Below, piece after piece: positions 52,882 to 61,936 of a stretch of 64,000 nt of DNA. The notes beneath the pieces were generated by a model. The model worked only from the letters and a program-made list of their open reading frames with translations. It was not told the DNA's origin and ran no database searches. Positions within the stretch are counted from its first letter, which is position 1, and each line of letters starts with the position of its first letter. The stretch spans positions 186,001 through 250,000 of the forward strand of contig NZ_VCLB01000002.1 of NCBI RefSeq assembly GCF_005924265.1, in the 5' to 3' direction. Source of the DNA: Martelella lutilitoris. GTDB lineage: Bacteria > Pseudomonadota > Alphaproteobacteria > Rhizobiales > Rhizobiaceae. Position numbers and translations under genes: made by a program.

Positions 52882-53913
52882 ATGACCGACGAAACCCATA
52901 TGCGCCGTGAGATCAACGAAATTCCGGCTGCCGCCGCACGGCTGCTTGATGATGGCGGCAAGGCCTTTGCCGAGGCCGGCAGGGCGCTTGCGGCGAAAGA
53001 TCCCGGCGTTGTCGTCACGGTCGCGCGCGGCTCCTCCGATCACGCGGCGTTGTTCCTCAAATACGCGATCGAACTGACGGTCGGTGTGCCCGTTGCCTCG
53101 CTCGGCCCGTCGCTCGCCTCGATTTACGACGCGCCGCTGAAGATGGGCTCGGCGGCGGCAATCTCCATTTCGCAATCGGGCAAGAGCCCGGATATCGTCT
53201 CGCTCGCAAAAGCCGCGCGGGCCGGCGGCGCGCTGACGCTTGCGCTGGTCAACACCATCGCCTCGCCGCTGGCAGACGCGGCCGATCAGCCGATCGATAT
53301 CGCTGCCGGGCCGGAAAAGGCCGTTGCCGCCACCAAATCCTATGTCAATTCGATCATCGCCGGGCTCGGCGTTCTGGCGGAATGGGCCGATGACGCGGAG
53401 TTGAAGAAGGCGCTTGCCCGCTTGCCCGGGGATCTCGAAAAGGCGCTGGCCTGCGACTGGTCGCCGCTGACGGGTTCGCTGAAGGACGCGCAGTCGCTCT
53501 ATGTCCTGGGTCGCGGCCCGAGCTTTGCCATCGCCAGCGAGGCGGCGCTCAAATGCAAGGAAACCTCGGAGCTTCACGCCGAGGCCTATTCTTCCGCCGA
53601 AGTCCTGCACGGCCCCGTCTCGCTGGTGGAGGCGCGTTTTCCTGTGATTGCCTTTGCCGCGCGCGACAAGGCGGAGGCGGCAATCGCCAGGACCGCATCC
53701 GTCATGGCGCAGAAAGGGGCGGATGTGTTCCTCTCCTCCGACATGGGCGAGGGCGGCGCCGTCCGGCTTCCCTTTGTGGCGACCGGCCATCCGCTGACCG
53801 ATGCGCTCGCGCTTATCGTGCCCTATTACAGTTTCATAGAGCAGCTTTCGCGCGCCCGCGGCTTCAATCCCGACCAGCCGGTGGCGCTCAACAAGGTGAC
53901 GGAGACCGAGTGA
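52882..53913 (+). CDS. Glucosamine-6-phosphate deaminase, SIS type (NagB-II)
   Basis: A 343-residue protein of two SIS domains, like the C-terminal half of GlmS. VARGSSDHAALFLKYAIE and ISISQSGKSPDIVSLAKAAR form the first sugar-phosphate site, LGRGPSFAIASEAALKCKET the second. Stand-alone forms in nag operons are NagB-II deaminases, turning GlcN-6-P into fructose-6-P and ammonia. The start at 52882 gives the family-like MTDETHMRREI; ATG 52861 is an alternative. nagA follows one base after the stop. Confidence 0.88.
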   Translation: MTDETHMRREINEIPAAAARLLDDGGKAFAEAGRALAAKDPGVVVTVARGSSDHAALFLKYAIELTVGVPVASLGPSLASIYDAPLKMGSAAAISISQSGKSPDIVSLAKAARAGGALTLALVNTIASPLADAADQPIDIAAGPEKAVAATKSYVNSIIAGLGVLAEWADDAELKKALARLPGDLEKALACDWSPLTGSLKDAQSLYVLGRGPSFAIASEAALKCKETSELHAEAYSSAEVLHGPVSLVEARFPVIAFAARDKAEAAIARTASVMAQKGADVFLSSDMGEGGAVRLPFVATGHPLTDALALIVPYYSFIEQLSRARGFNPDQPVALNKVTETE

Positions 53914-53914
53914 G

Positions 53915-55069
53915 ATGAAAAAGGCGGTTTGCGGGGCGAGGATTTTCGACGGCGAGCGTTTTCACGATGGCCTCGCGCTGGTGTTTTCGGAGGATGGCGT
54001 CGAAGGACTTGCGGCAGAGCGTCGAGTGCCGCCGGATGCGGAAATCATCCGCGCCGACGGGCTGATTGTTGCGCCGGGCTTCGTCGATCTGCAGGTCAAT
54101 GGCGGCGGCGGGGTGCTGTTCAACAACGATCCCAGCCTTTCCGGCATCGAGACCATCTGCAGGGCTCACCAGCAGTTTGGTACGACATCGCTTCTGCCGA
54201 CGCTGATCACCGACACGCGCGAAACCGTGGAAAAGGCCGTTGCTGCCGGGCAGGCCGCGTATGAGGCAAGCGTGCCGGGCTATCTCGGCCTGCATCTGGA
54301 AGGCCCGCATCTCTCGCTCGCCAGGAAGGGCACGCATGATCCGGCGTTGATCCGATCCATGGAGGACGACGATTGCGATTTCCTCGTCGCACATGCAGGC
54401 GCCTTCGGCGTGTCCCTGACGACGGTCGCGCCCGAAAGCGTCAGGCGCCAGCAGGTTGCCCGGCTTGTCGAAGCCGGCTTCACCGTCAGTCTCGGTCACA
54501 CGGCGACAGACTGTGCCACGGCGCGCGAGTACCGGATGGCGGGCGCTTCCATGGCGACCCATCTGTTCAACGCGATGAGCCCGCTCGGCCATCGGGAGCC
54601 GGGCTTGGTCGGCGCCGTTCTTTCCGATGGCGCATTCTCCTGCGGGCTGATCGCCGACGGCTTCCACGTCGACCCCGTCGCCATGGGTGTTGCGGTCAGG
54701 GCGAAGAAAGGGCCGGGGCGCATCTTTCTCGTGACCGACGCCATGTCGGTCACCGGAACGGATCTGGAGAGCTTCACCCTCAACGGCCGCACGATCTACC
54801 GGCGAGGCGGGCGGCTGACGCTTGAGGACGGCACGCTGGCCGGCGCGGATACCGACATGCTGACCTGTGTGCGGAACTGCCACCGGCTGCTCGGCGTGCC
54901 GCTGGAGGAAGCCTTGCGCATGGCCTCGCTCTACCCGGCCGACGCCGTGGGCGCGCGCCACAAGGGCCGGCTTGCCCAAGGGGCCGATGCCGATTTCGTC
55001 CTGCTTGGCGAAGACCTTTCGCTGAAGGCCACCTTTGTCGGCGGCGCCTGCGTCTACGCCGCCGAGTAA
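53915..55069 (+). CDS. nagA: N-acetylglucosamine-6-phosphate deacetylase
   Basis: A 384-residue amidohydrolase deacetylating GlcNAc-6-P. The metal and substrate motifs are in order: GFVDLQVNGGGGV near 55, HLEGPHLS near 128 (Glu ligand), LGHTATD near 192, ATHLFNAMSPLGHREPG near 213 and LVTDAMSV with the catalytic Asp near 272. It completes gntR-nagB-nagA, feeding amino sugars into glycolysis. No nagK or GlcNAc transporter is in the operon; uptake must come from elsewhere, possibly one of the importers in this window. Confidence 0.95.
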   Translation: MKKAVCGARIFDGERFHDGLALVFSEDGVEGLAAERRVPPDAEIIRADGLIVAPGFVDLQVNGGGGVLFNNDPSLSGIETICRAHQQFGTTSLLPTLITDTRETVEKAVAAGQAAYEASVPGYLGLHLEGPHLSLARKGTHDPALIRSMEDDDCDFLVAHAGAFGVSLTTVAPESVRRQQVARLVEAGFTVSLGHTATDCATAREYRMAGASMATHLFNAMSPLGHREPGLVGAVLSDGAFSCGLIADGFHVDPVAMGVAVRAKKGPGRIFLVTDAMSVTGTDLESFTLNGRTIYRRGGRLTLEDGTLAGADTDMLTCVRNCHRLLGVPLEEALRMASLYPADAVGARHKGRLAQGADADFVLLGEDLSLKATFVGGACVYAAE

Positions 55070-55076
55070 GGCCGGT

Positions 55077-56201
55077 TCAGTCGAACACGATCGCCGGGCC
55101 CTTGCTGGTTCTGGCGGCAAGGCCCGACCTGGTCGCAGCGGCAATGGCGCGATAGGCTTTTGCGTGCGGGCCATCGGGCTCGCCGGCCACGACCGGCGTT
55201 CCGGCATCCGACGTCGTGCGGATGTCCATGGCCAGCGGCACCTCGCCGAGGAAGGGGACGCCGATCTTCTCGGCCTCCGCCTTCGCGCCGCCATGGCCGA
55301 AGATATGATGCGTCTCGCCGCAACTGGGGCAGACGAAGGCGCTCATGTTCTCGACAATGCCGAGCACCGGCACGGAGACCTTGTTGAACATGGCGATCGC
55401 CTTGCGGGCATCGATCAGCGCCAGGTCCTGCGGCGTGGAGACGACCACGCTCCCGGCAAGCGGCACCTGCTGGGCCATGGTCAGCTGCGCATCGCCGGTG
55501 CCGGGCGGCATGTCGACCACCAGCACGTCGAGTTCGCCCCAGGCGACCTCGCGCAGCATCTGCATCAGCGCCGACTGCACCATCGGTCCGCGCCAGATCA
55601 CGGCCGTGCCCTCGTCAACCAGAAAGCCGATCGACATTACCTTGAGGCCGTATTTTTCCATCGGCAGGATGGTGCGGCCGGGCCCCTGCATCGGCCGTCC
55701 GGAAAGGCCCAGCAGCCGGGGAATGGAGGGGCCGTAGATGTCGGCGTCCAGAAGCCCGACCTTCATGCCCTCGGCGGCCAGGCCAAGCGCAAGGTTGACC
55801 GAGGTGGTGGACTTGCCGACGCCGCCCTTGCCGGAGGCAACCGCGATGATGGAGCCGATGCCGGGTATGTCCGGCTTGGCCGGTCCCTTTCCGCCGGCAT
55901 TGCCTTTCGGCGCCTCGGGTTTGGCCTCGGGGCGTTCGCGTGATTGCCCGGCAGGCTTGTCGGCCGTCAGCGTCACCAGCGCCTGACGCGCCCCGGGCAG
56001 GGCCTCGACCGCCCTTTGCGCGGCAAGGCGCAGCGGCTCGAAGGCTTCAACCTTGTCGGCGGGGACGCTGAGCGAGAAATAGACCTTGCCGTCAGCGATG
56101 AAGATGTCGGAGACGATGCCGCTGAAGGCGAGCGGCTTGCCGTCGGCAAGCGTTACGGTTTCGAGGCTTCTGAGAACCTGTTCCCTGCTGATATCGGTCA
56201 T
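55077..56201 (-). CDS. apbC: Mrp/ApbC iron-sulfur carrier ATPase
   Basis: A 374-residue P-loop ATPase that carries and inserts [4Fe-4S] clusters. N-terminal MIP18/DUF59 domain (about 1-80), a Pro/Gly/Lys-rich linker (85-112), then the deviant Walker A SGKGGVGKST (123-132) and the cluster-binding Cys291-Pro-Ser-Cys294. MPPGTGDAQLT is the conserved switch region. Convergent with nagA. Confidence 0.95.
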   Translation of the reverse strand: MTDISREQVLRSLETVTLADGKPLAFSGIVSDIFIADGKVYFSLSVPADKVEAFEPLRLAAQRAVEALPGARQALVTLTADKPAGQSRERPEAKPEAPKGNAGGKGPAKPDIPGIGSIIAVASGKGGVGKSTTSVNLALGLAAEGMKVGLLDADIYGPSIPRLLGLSGRPMQGPGRTILPMEKYGLKVMSIGFLVDEGTAVIWRGPMVQSALMQMLREVAWGELDVLVVDMPPGTGDAQLTMAQQVPLAGSVVVSTPQDLALIDARKAIAMFNKVSVPVLGIVENMSAFVCPSCGETHHIFGHGGAKAEAEKIGVPFLGEVPLAMDIRTTSDAGTPVVAGEPDGPHAKAYRAIAAATRSGLAARTSKGPAIVFD

Positions 56202-56836
56202 TGCGCCCTTCCTGTTCTGACTGTCTGCCTAGATAGTGAGGATTGCCCGAGACGCCAATGGCCGCGCGAGGCCCGTGTTCGAAAGGCGATCGATCGCTAA
56301 GCATGTCTTTCATGCGGGCGGAGAGGGCAGTAGAAAAAAATAGAAACGCCGGGGCGAAGATCAGGACTTTTGAAGTCCGTCGCGCCGGCGTTTCTATCGT
56401 TTTCAAGCCGCGCTCTTGGGCGCGTGTTTGTTTTCATCCCCTCTGGAACTGCCGAGAAGATGAACGATTACATGAACCAATGCAAGCGGCTTTTTTACGG
56501 GAAGAACAGTGATTTAGACTTGATCGACCGTCAATGGCGGGGTTGGTTGTCGTGCTGCAATGCACAAATTATTGACTCCGCTTATTTTTTGGGCCCGGGC
56601 CGGTCGTGACGGCGCGGATTTGAAATCGCCATATTTTTTCTTTGTGAGCCTGCCGGGAGGGTGCTTTTTCGAGCCTTTTTCTTGCCAGTCGTCGCCAGCG
56701 CGGCAAGATCGCTTGATTTATCGGCAATCGTTGGCTTTCCTCATTTGCACGACCGGGAAAGTCTGCGATTCTCGAGCGGGAGGCTCTCGCGAACGCAAAA
56801 GACGGCCACCACATGACAAGAGGAGCACCGGTAGCG
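56202..56836. other. 0.6 kb gap between apbC and the lactonase gene
   Basis: No well-supported gene. Short frames (for example the 49 codons from 56461 on the plus strand, or 46 codons 56297-56437 on the minus strand) have no convincing features. The part at 56340-56460 carries a strong minus-strand terminator and a possible small RNA; the rest is T-rich on the plus strand with several T5-T7 runs. Confidence 0.45.
56334..56460 (-). ncRNA. Candidate orphan small RNA with intrinsic terminator
   Basis: TAGAAACGCCGG (56341-56352) and CCGGCGTTTCTA (56385-56396) form a perfect 12-bp stem enclosing a second hairpin GGACTT/AAGTCC (56364-56378). Read leftward, the stem runs into T7, a full intrinsic terminator, but no minus-strand gene lies to its right before the plus-strand lactonase. 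A possible minus-strand promoter is TTGCAT-N17-CATCTT, ending near 56458. A transcript of roughly 120 bases is predicted. Confidence 0.4.
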
Positions 56837-57718
56837 ATGACTGCAGAGACCGTATTCGAAGGCCGTATTCTGGTGAATGACCGGACGACGCTCGGCGAGG
56901 GGCCGGGCTATGACCCGAACTCAGACCAGATCTGGTGGTTCGACATTCTCAACAGCAAGCTTCACCTGCTCAATGCCTCGACCCGGGACCGCCGGATCGT
57001 GTCGCTGCCGGAAATGGCGAGCGCCATGGCCGTGGTCGACGAGCGACGCCACGTCATCGCCATGGAGACCGGACTTTACTTTCACGATGTCTCCACCGGT
57101 GCGCTCAGCCTGCATGCGGCCATCGAGCCGGACAACGCCGTCACCCGCTCCAATGACGCACGGGTGCATCAGTCCGGCGCCTTCTGGGTCGGCACCATGG
57201 GCAAGGAGGCCGAAGACGGGGCGGGGGCGATCTATCACGTGCTCGCCGGCAAGGTGACGAAGATCTTCGACAAGGTGACGATCCCCAATGCCATCTGCTT
57301 TTCGCCCGACGGCGCAACGGGTTATTATGTCGATAGCCGCATCAACAAGCTGATGCGCGTGCCCGTCGATGCCGAGACCGGTCTGCCTGACGGGCCGGAA
57401 GAGATGTTCATCGATACCTCGAAAAAGCCCGGCGCCATGGACGGGGCGATCTGCGACGGCGACGGACACATCTGGAACGCTCGTTTCGGCGCCGGGGTTC
57501 TCGACCGCTATGACGCCTCCGGAAAGCTCGTCGCCCGTTTCCAGCTTCCCGCTCGACAGCCGACCTGCCCGGCCTTTATCGGCCGCGACGGCGGCTGGAT
57601 GATGGTGACGTCTGCTTCTCGCGATGCCGATGTCATCGAGGAGCCGAATGCCGGTTTCACCTTCGCCCTGGTGACCGGCGCCAAACCGCGCTTCGATCCG
57701 GCCTACCGGGCGTTTTGA
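56837..57718 (+). CDS. SMP-30/gluconolactonase-family lactonase
   Basis: A 293-residue six-bladed beta-propeller of the SMP-30/regucalcin/gluconolactonase family, hydrolysing sugar lactones with one divalent metal. LGEGPGYDPNSDQIWWFDI near the N-terminus contains the metal Glu; the Asn ligand lies in IPNAICFSPDG and the catalytic Asp in GAMDGAICDGDGHIWNA. I favour ATG 56837 with AGGAG upstream; ATG 56813 would add eight residues. Stands alone, followed by a terminator. Sugar-acid catabolism is likely, substrate unknown. Confidence 0.9.
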   Translation: MTAETVFEGRILVNDRTTLGEGPGYDPNSDQIWWFDILNSKLHLLNASTRDRRIVSLPEMASAMAVVDERRHVIAMETGLYFHDVSTGALSLHAAIEPDNAVTRSNDARVHQSGAFWVGTMGKEAEDGAGAIYHVLAGKVTKIFDKVTIPNAICFSPDGATGYYVDSRINKLMRVPVDAETGLPDGPEEMFIDTSKKPGAMDGAICDGDGHIWNARFGAGVLDRYDASGKLVARFQLPARQPTCPAFIGRDGGWMMVTSASRDADVIEEPNAGFTFALVTGAKPRFDPAYRAF

Positions 57719-57757
57719 GCGGCGGGAAACGTGCCGGCGGCATGGCGAAGGGGAAAT

Positions 57758-57798
57758 GCCCGGCAACGATGCCTATCGCTGCCGGGGTTTGTCGTTTT
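57758..57798 (+). terminator. Intrinsic terminator after the lactonase gene
   Basis: CCCGGCA (57758-57764) pairs with TGCCGGG (57779-57785), loop of 14, and reaches a T6 tract at 57793-57798. It ends the lactonase transcript just before the convergent autotransporter stop. Confidence 0.7.
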
Positions 57799-57803
57799 TT
57801 CCG

Positions 57804-60800
57804 TCACCAGGTGATGCGGAAGCCGACATTGCCGCCGTAGTTGTAGGAACTGCTCTCGAAGCCCATGGAGGCGGTAATTTCGCCGTAGACCCCATAACTC
57901 AGCCTGTTCGTGCTTTCCCAGTCATAGGTACCGCCGAAGCCGATCTCGCCGGTCCAGTCATCAAAGGATGATTGTACCGGGTAGGCCTGTTCCACCGTTG
58001 CTTTCGTCTTGTTGTTGAAGTCGTGGTAGATGTTGGCGATGCCGTAGACATTGCCGCGGCGGGCGAGGCCGTTTTCGTCTTGCCAATGGGCCTCCCGCTC
58101 CAGAGCGAGGCCAAGCCGCGCCGTCAGGCTGTCGCCATAGTCGAAGTCGACCTCCTCGCTGTAAGCGCCGGTGAAGCTGTCGACATCGACCGATGACCAC
58201 ATCAGCTGTGCCTGCGGCGTCAGCACCATGTCGTTGTCGAGGCCGATCTGCTGGCCCGCTTCAAGCGACAGCGCATAGCCGAAGGCATCGGAGTTGTCGA
58301 CGCCGCGCTGCAGGTCTTCGGCCTTCAGTTCGCTCGAATACCAGGTCGCCTGGGCCTGGGCATCGGTGTAGAAGCCGTTATCGCCGTACCAAGTCAGCGT
58401 CCCGCCAAGACCCCAGCCATCTGGGTTGATTTTGCTGTTGCCGAGTGAGGATTTGAACCTGGCCTCGCCGGTGCGGTAATGCCCGGTCAGGCCGCCGATC
58501 AGACGGCCATTCTCGTTGTCGAGGAACAGCCCGTCGACGCCGGCCTGCGCCTCGAATTGCGACAGGTCGTAGCGGTAGTCGAGCGTGGACGACGACGGGT
58601 CGACATGAGAAAAGCCGCCATCGATCCGACCCCAGACACTCTGCAGCGCCGGCGTTGACTGTTGAGTTCCGCCGGTGGTCGGCGATTGGTCAAAATAGCC
58701 CTCGTCCTTCGGCGTCAGGATCGGGGCAACCGCTACATCGTCATAGACCCAGTAGCGCTTGCCGACGCGCTGACGCAGCGTTGGCAGCTTGTTCATTTGC
58801 AGAAGCACCGACTGATAGCCTTCAAATAACGGGATATAGGGCTGAATCTCATCCGGATTCGCATAAAGATAGAGCCCCGGCGTTGAACCGATATTCGGGT
58901 CGCCGGTCAGGTTGTAATAGATCGAATAGGCAAAGAGCCCTGATGCCGTCGTGTTGCCCGTCTCAACCGTGAACTCGTTCTGGTCGATTGCCGTTGCATT
59001 GGTGGTGTCGGCCACGAGGATGGCGCCGAAGCGGGCGCGGTTTTCTCCGGTGACATCATTGATGGCGATATCGGTAGTCCCGTCAATAGCGCCGCCGAAG
59101 GTCAGAACATCGGACTGCAGATCGAAGAAATCGACATCGACGCCAAGCCGGCCGCCATTGCTCGCATAGTCGCCGGCGATGATGATATTCCCCCCATATG
59201 CACCGTCCTGCATGGAGAGCAGGCCGCTATTGGCAAGGTTGCCGTAAAGGGTGAATGTCTGGCCGGGCGCCGCGGCCGCTGTCAGGGTCGCGCCGCCCAG
59301 AATGCTGGCAAGTCCCATATCATTGACATTGCCGCTGTCGTAACCGTCGAGCGTCAGGCTGTTGTCGGCAAAGGCGATGCTGACATTCTCGTCGACGGTG
59401 AATTTTTCCCAATTGCTGATATTGGCGCCGATAACGGCATCATTGTCGGCGGCAAAGGTGATCTCGTCGATATCGGACGTGATCGGGCTTTCCGGCGCGC
59501 CGCCATCCTCGCCGCCATCGAAAATGGCGGCGGCGAAGGAGGCCGAGTTCGGCACGTGGATCGTGGCCGTATCATTGCCGCCCTGGCCATAAAAACCGCT
59601 GTTGAGCGTGCCGCCCGTCCAGATGAAATTGTCGGAGCCCTGGTTGACCGTCGGCGCGTCGGCCGGGTCGAAATCGCCATAGATATTGTCGGTCCAGGAC
59701 CCGCCGGCAAGCGTGAAGGTCGAATTGCCGCCGCCCATCATTGCGTTGCCGGTTACCGTGCCGGATGTCACGACTTCGATGTTGGTTCCGGCCCGGTCGT
59801 CGTCGTTGTAGACTGCGTGGTTTCCGGTCGATCCGGAGGCGTCGACAATCATGTTCTGACCGATTGTCACCGCAGCATTTGTTGCCGCCCCATTTTCAAC
59901 GAATTCGATTGTGGTGCTGTCAGCGAAGCCGATAGCCCCCAGTGCATCACCGGAAGCCGTCACGCGACCGCCCATCAGGTTGATTTCCGCCTGTGCGCCG
60001 CTTGCCGCATAGGAGGAAACGCCGATGCTGTCAGCACCTGAGACCGTGACAGTCCCGCCGTTCATGTTGACCTGGCCGCCGCCAGCGAGTCCGTTGACGG
60101 CGAAAAGCCCGAAAGCCCCGCTGCCGGTGCTGCTGATAGTTGCCGCGCCATCGCTCTCACTCACGTTGATGATCGCGTTGCCGACGCCAGACTGAGCGGC
60201 GAGGACAGCGAAGGCTGCATCGCCAGATGAATTCACGCTGCCCGAGGAGATGATCGTGCCTCCGCTGACATTTGCGACGGCATCGCCGGCGGCCTCGGGG
60301 CTGTTGGTGGTGAGGGCATTGAGTGCCCTGGAAGCATCGCCGCTCGCGGTGACTGTGCCACCCGAAAATAATATCGTCGTTGCTCCCTTGCCAAGACTAC
60401 CTGCCTGAACGCCACGTCCGCCCTCTGCCGTCGTTGTTATGGTGCCGCCTGTCATGATCGCGGTGGCTGTCGACGTCGTCTCGCTGTTGTGCGTTGCGGC
60501 ATTGAGACCAAAGCCATAGTCCGTTTCGATGATGCCGCCATGCATTTCGGCGACCGAGTCGCCGAAGCCGAAAGTCTCTGCGATCACACCACCGCCGCGT
60601 TCCGGGGTCGTGGTGCTGATGATCTTTCCGCCTTCCATGCGGGCCGTCGCGACTTGCGTGCTCGATGTATCGCGAACCAGTGAGGCCAGCCCCCAGTAAT
60701 CGGTGTTGATGGTGCCGCCGAACATTTCGACGAGCGACGACGCAGAGCCAAATGCATCGGCTCGTGCGCCGACGGTATTGTTGGTGCCCGAGGCGCTTAT

Positions 60801-61769
60801 GTCTGCGGACCCCGAGACCGTGATGTGGGACAGCCCCTGGGTTGCCGCTGTGTAAAGGGCAAACGTATCGCGTTCGTTGGTCGATACCGAACCGCCGGAG
60901 ATATTTATGATCGCATCGCCTGAGCCCGTGTTCTCGGCAAAAAGCCCGTGGGACAGAAGCCCCGTGGTTTCGATGACCGGAGCGTTGCCGCCCGATGCGC
61001 CCATCGTGATGACCGCGTCACCGGAACCTGTATTGACCGCGTAGGCTCCGTAGGCGGAATATCCAGACGTCGTGATTTGCCCGCCCGTGATATTGATGGT
61101 TGTCTCGCCATTGCTGGCCAGACCGGCAAGGCCATGGCTGAATGTGAAGTCGGTGTCGATCGTCCCGCCCGAAAACGAAAGCCCGGTGTCACCCTGCCCG
61201 AAATTTTCGGCCAGGATTGCTTCCGACAGGCCGCGCGTTGTGGCAATGGCCCCGTCGTTCATCGAAATGATGATATCGCCGGAACTGCCCGCATCGGCGA
61301 TGGTGGCGCGGATGCCGGGCGAGGTGCTCAGACCGGTCTGAAACGAGGTTGACGATCCGCCGATGCCGATGACGATATCGCCGTTGCTGCCGGCGTTTCT
61401 CAGGACCTCCAGAGCGGGGGTCATGTTAGTGTTGGAAGTCACCGCACCGATCGACTTGATGTCAATCTTGAGAGGCTGGCTCGATGTCGATGTCCCGGAC
61501 GACAGAAGAATTCTTTCGTCGACATTGATCCCCGAATTGTCGAACAAAAGCGTCAGGCCGTCAGCGCCGGTATAGGTTATGCCATTCGAATAGGTTCCGG
61601 CCGCACAGGTTAGAGTCGCGCCTGCCGAAGGTGTTCCGCATTCGTCATCCGCACGCGCGTCCCCCGGAGCGCCAAGCGCAAGAATGCCCAGCAATGCCGG
61701 CACTGAAGCAGACGCAAGAAGCCTGCATTTTCTCGATTCCCTGCCTTGCGGAACTGATACGATTGACAT
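57804..61769 (-). CDS. Autotransporter (type Va) with large repetitive passenger domain
   Basis: A 1321-residue outer-membrane autotransporter. The signal region is about residues 1-42 (basic start, hydrophobic core, then DARADDE). The passenger (about 45-1000) is a beta-helix built of imperfect repeats with a Gly-Gly-x-Ile/Val-x-Thr pattern (GGTIDTD, GGQITTSG, GGSVSTN, GGTINTD, GGKIISTT, GGTITTTAEGG, GGTVTASG), rich in Gly/Ser/Thr/Ala and with few Cys. The C-terminal 260-300 residues form the beta-barrel, ending in aromatic FRITW as required for outer-membrane insertion. ATG 61769 follows GGAGG. An adhesin or biofilm role is likely for the architecture but unproven. An 8-bp repeat tract lies before its promoter. 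Confidence 0.92.
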   Translation of the reverse strand: MSIVSVPQGRESRKCRLLASASVPALLGILALGAPGDARADDECGTPSAGATLTCAAGTYSNGITYTGADGLTLLFDNSGINVDERILLSSGTSTSSQPLKIDIKSIGAVTSNTNMTPALEVLRNAGSNGDIVIGIGGSSTSFQTGLSTSPGIRATIADAGSSGDIIISMNDGAIATTRGLSEAILAENFGQGDTGLSFSGGTIDTDFTFSHGLAGLASNGETTINITGGQITTSGYSAYGAYAVNTGSGDAVITMGASGGNAPVIETTGLLSHGLFAENTGSGDAIINISGGSVSTNERDTFALYTAATQGLSHITVSGSADISASGTNNTVGARADAFGSASSLVEMFGGTINTDYWGLASLVRDTSSTQVATARMEGGKIISTTTPERGGGVIAETFGFGDSVAEMHGGIIETDYGFGLNAATHNSETTSTATAIMTGGTITTTAEGGRGVQAGSLGKGATTILFSGGTVTASGDASRALNALTTNSPEAAGDAVANVSGGTIISSGSVNSSGDAAFAVLAAQSGVGNAIINVSESDGAATISSTGSGAFGLFAVNGLAGGGQVNMNGGTVTVSGADSIGVSSYAASGAQAEINLMGGRVTASGDALGAIGFADSTTIEFVENGAATNAAVTIGQNMIVDASGSTGNHAVYNDDDRAGTNIEVVTSGTVTGNAMMGGGNSTFTLAGGSWTDNIYGDFDPADAPTVNQGSDNFIWTGGTLNSGFYGQGGNDTATIHVPNSASFAAAIFDGGEDGGAPESPITSDIDEITFAADNDAVIGANISNWEKFTVDENVSIAFADNSLTLDGYDSGNVNDMGLASILGGATLTAAAAPGQTFTLYGNLANSGLLSMQDGAYGGNIIIAGDYASNGGRLGVDVDFFDLQSDVLTFGGAIDGTTDIAINDVTGENRARFGAILVADTTNATAIDQNEFTVETGNTTASGLFAYSIYYNLTGDPNIGSTPGLYLYANPDEIQPYIPLFEGYQSVLLQMNKLPTLRQRVGKRYWVYDDVAVAPILTPKDEGYFDQSPTTGGTQQSTPALQSVWGRIDGGFSHVDPSSSTLDYRYDLSQFEAQAGVDGLFLDNENGRLIGGLTGHYRTGEARFKSSLGNSKINPDGWGLGGTLTWYGDNGFYTDAQAQATWYSSELKAEDLQRGVDNSDAFGYALSLEAGQQIGLDNDMVLTPQAQLMWSSVDVDSFTGAYSEEVDFDYGDSLTARLGLALEREAHWQDENGLARRGNVYGIANIYHDFNNKTKATVEQAYPVQSSFDDWTGEIGFGGTYDWESTNRLSYGVYGEITASMGFESSSYNYGGNVGFRITW

Positions 61770-61864
61770 GGCGATCCTCCGATTTCCTGGTTGGCTGGAC
61801 TCGGAGTAAAGCAAGTAAATTTATTTTAAAACGAAAAATTTTGTATATTTTTACTTATAATAAA

Positions 61865-61893
61865 AATCTAAAATAGCAGTAATTAATAAACAA
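61865..61893 (-). promoter_or_regulatory. Autotransporter promoter candidate
   Basis: On the minus strand TTGTTT (61888-61893) and TAGATT (61865-61870) are 17 bp apart, leaving a leader of about 90 bases before the ATG. The tandem octamers end three bases upstream of the -35. Other TA-rich hexamers nearby could also serve, so the exact promoter is uncertain. Confidence 0.4.
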
Positions 61894-61896
61894 TGT

Positions 61897-61936
61897 AATT
61901 ATTTAATTATTTAATTATTTAATTATTTAATTATTT
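61897..61936. repeat. Five exact tandem copies of an 8-bp repeat (AATTATTT)
   Basis: AATTATTT is repeated five times without error (61897-61904, -61912, -61920, -61928, -61936). Read on the autotransporter strand the unit is AAATAATT. Such short tandem repeats change copy number by slipped-strand mispairing and, next to promoters of surface proteins, cause phase variation in several pathogens. Confidence 0.9.

Noticed and set aside
56297-56437. 46-codon minus-strand frame with AGGGG before its ATG
   Set aside because: It runs through a perfect 12-bp terminator stem and its composition looks random; an RNA is the simpler reading.
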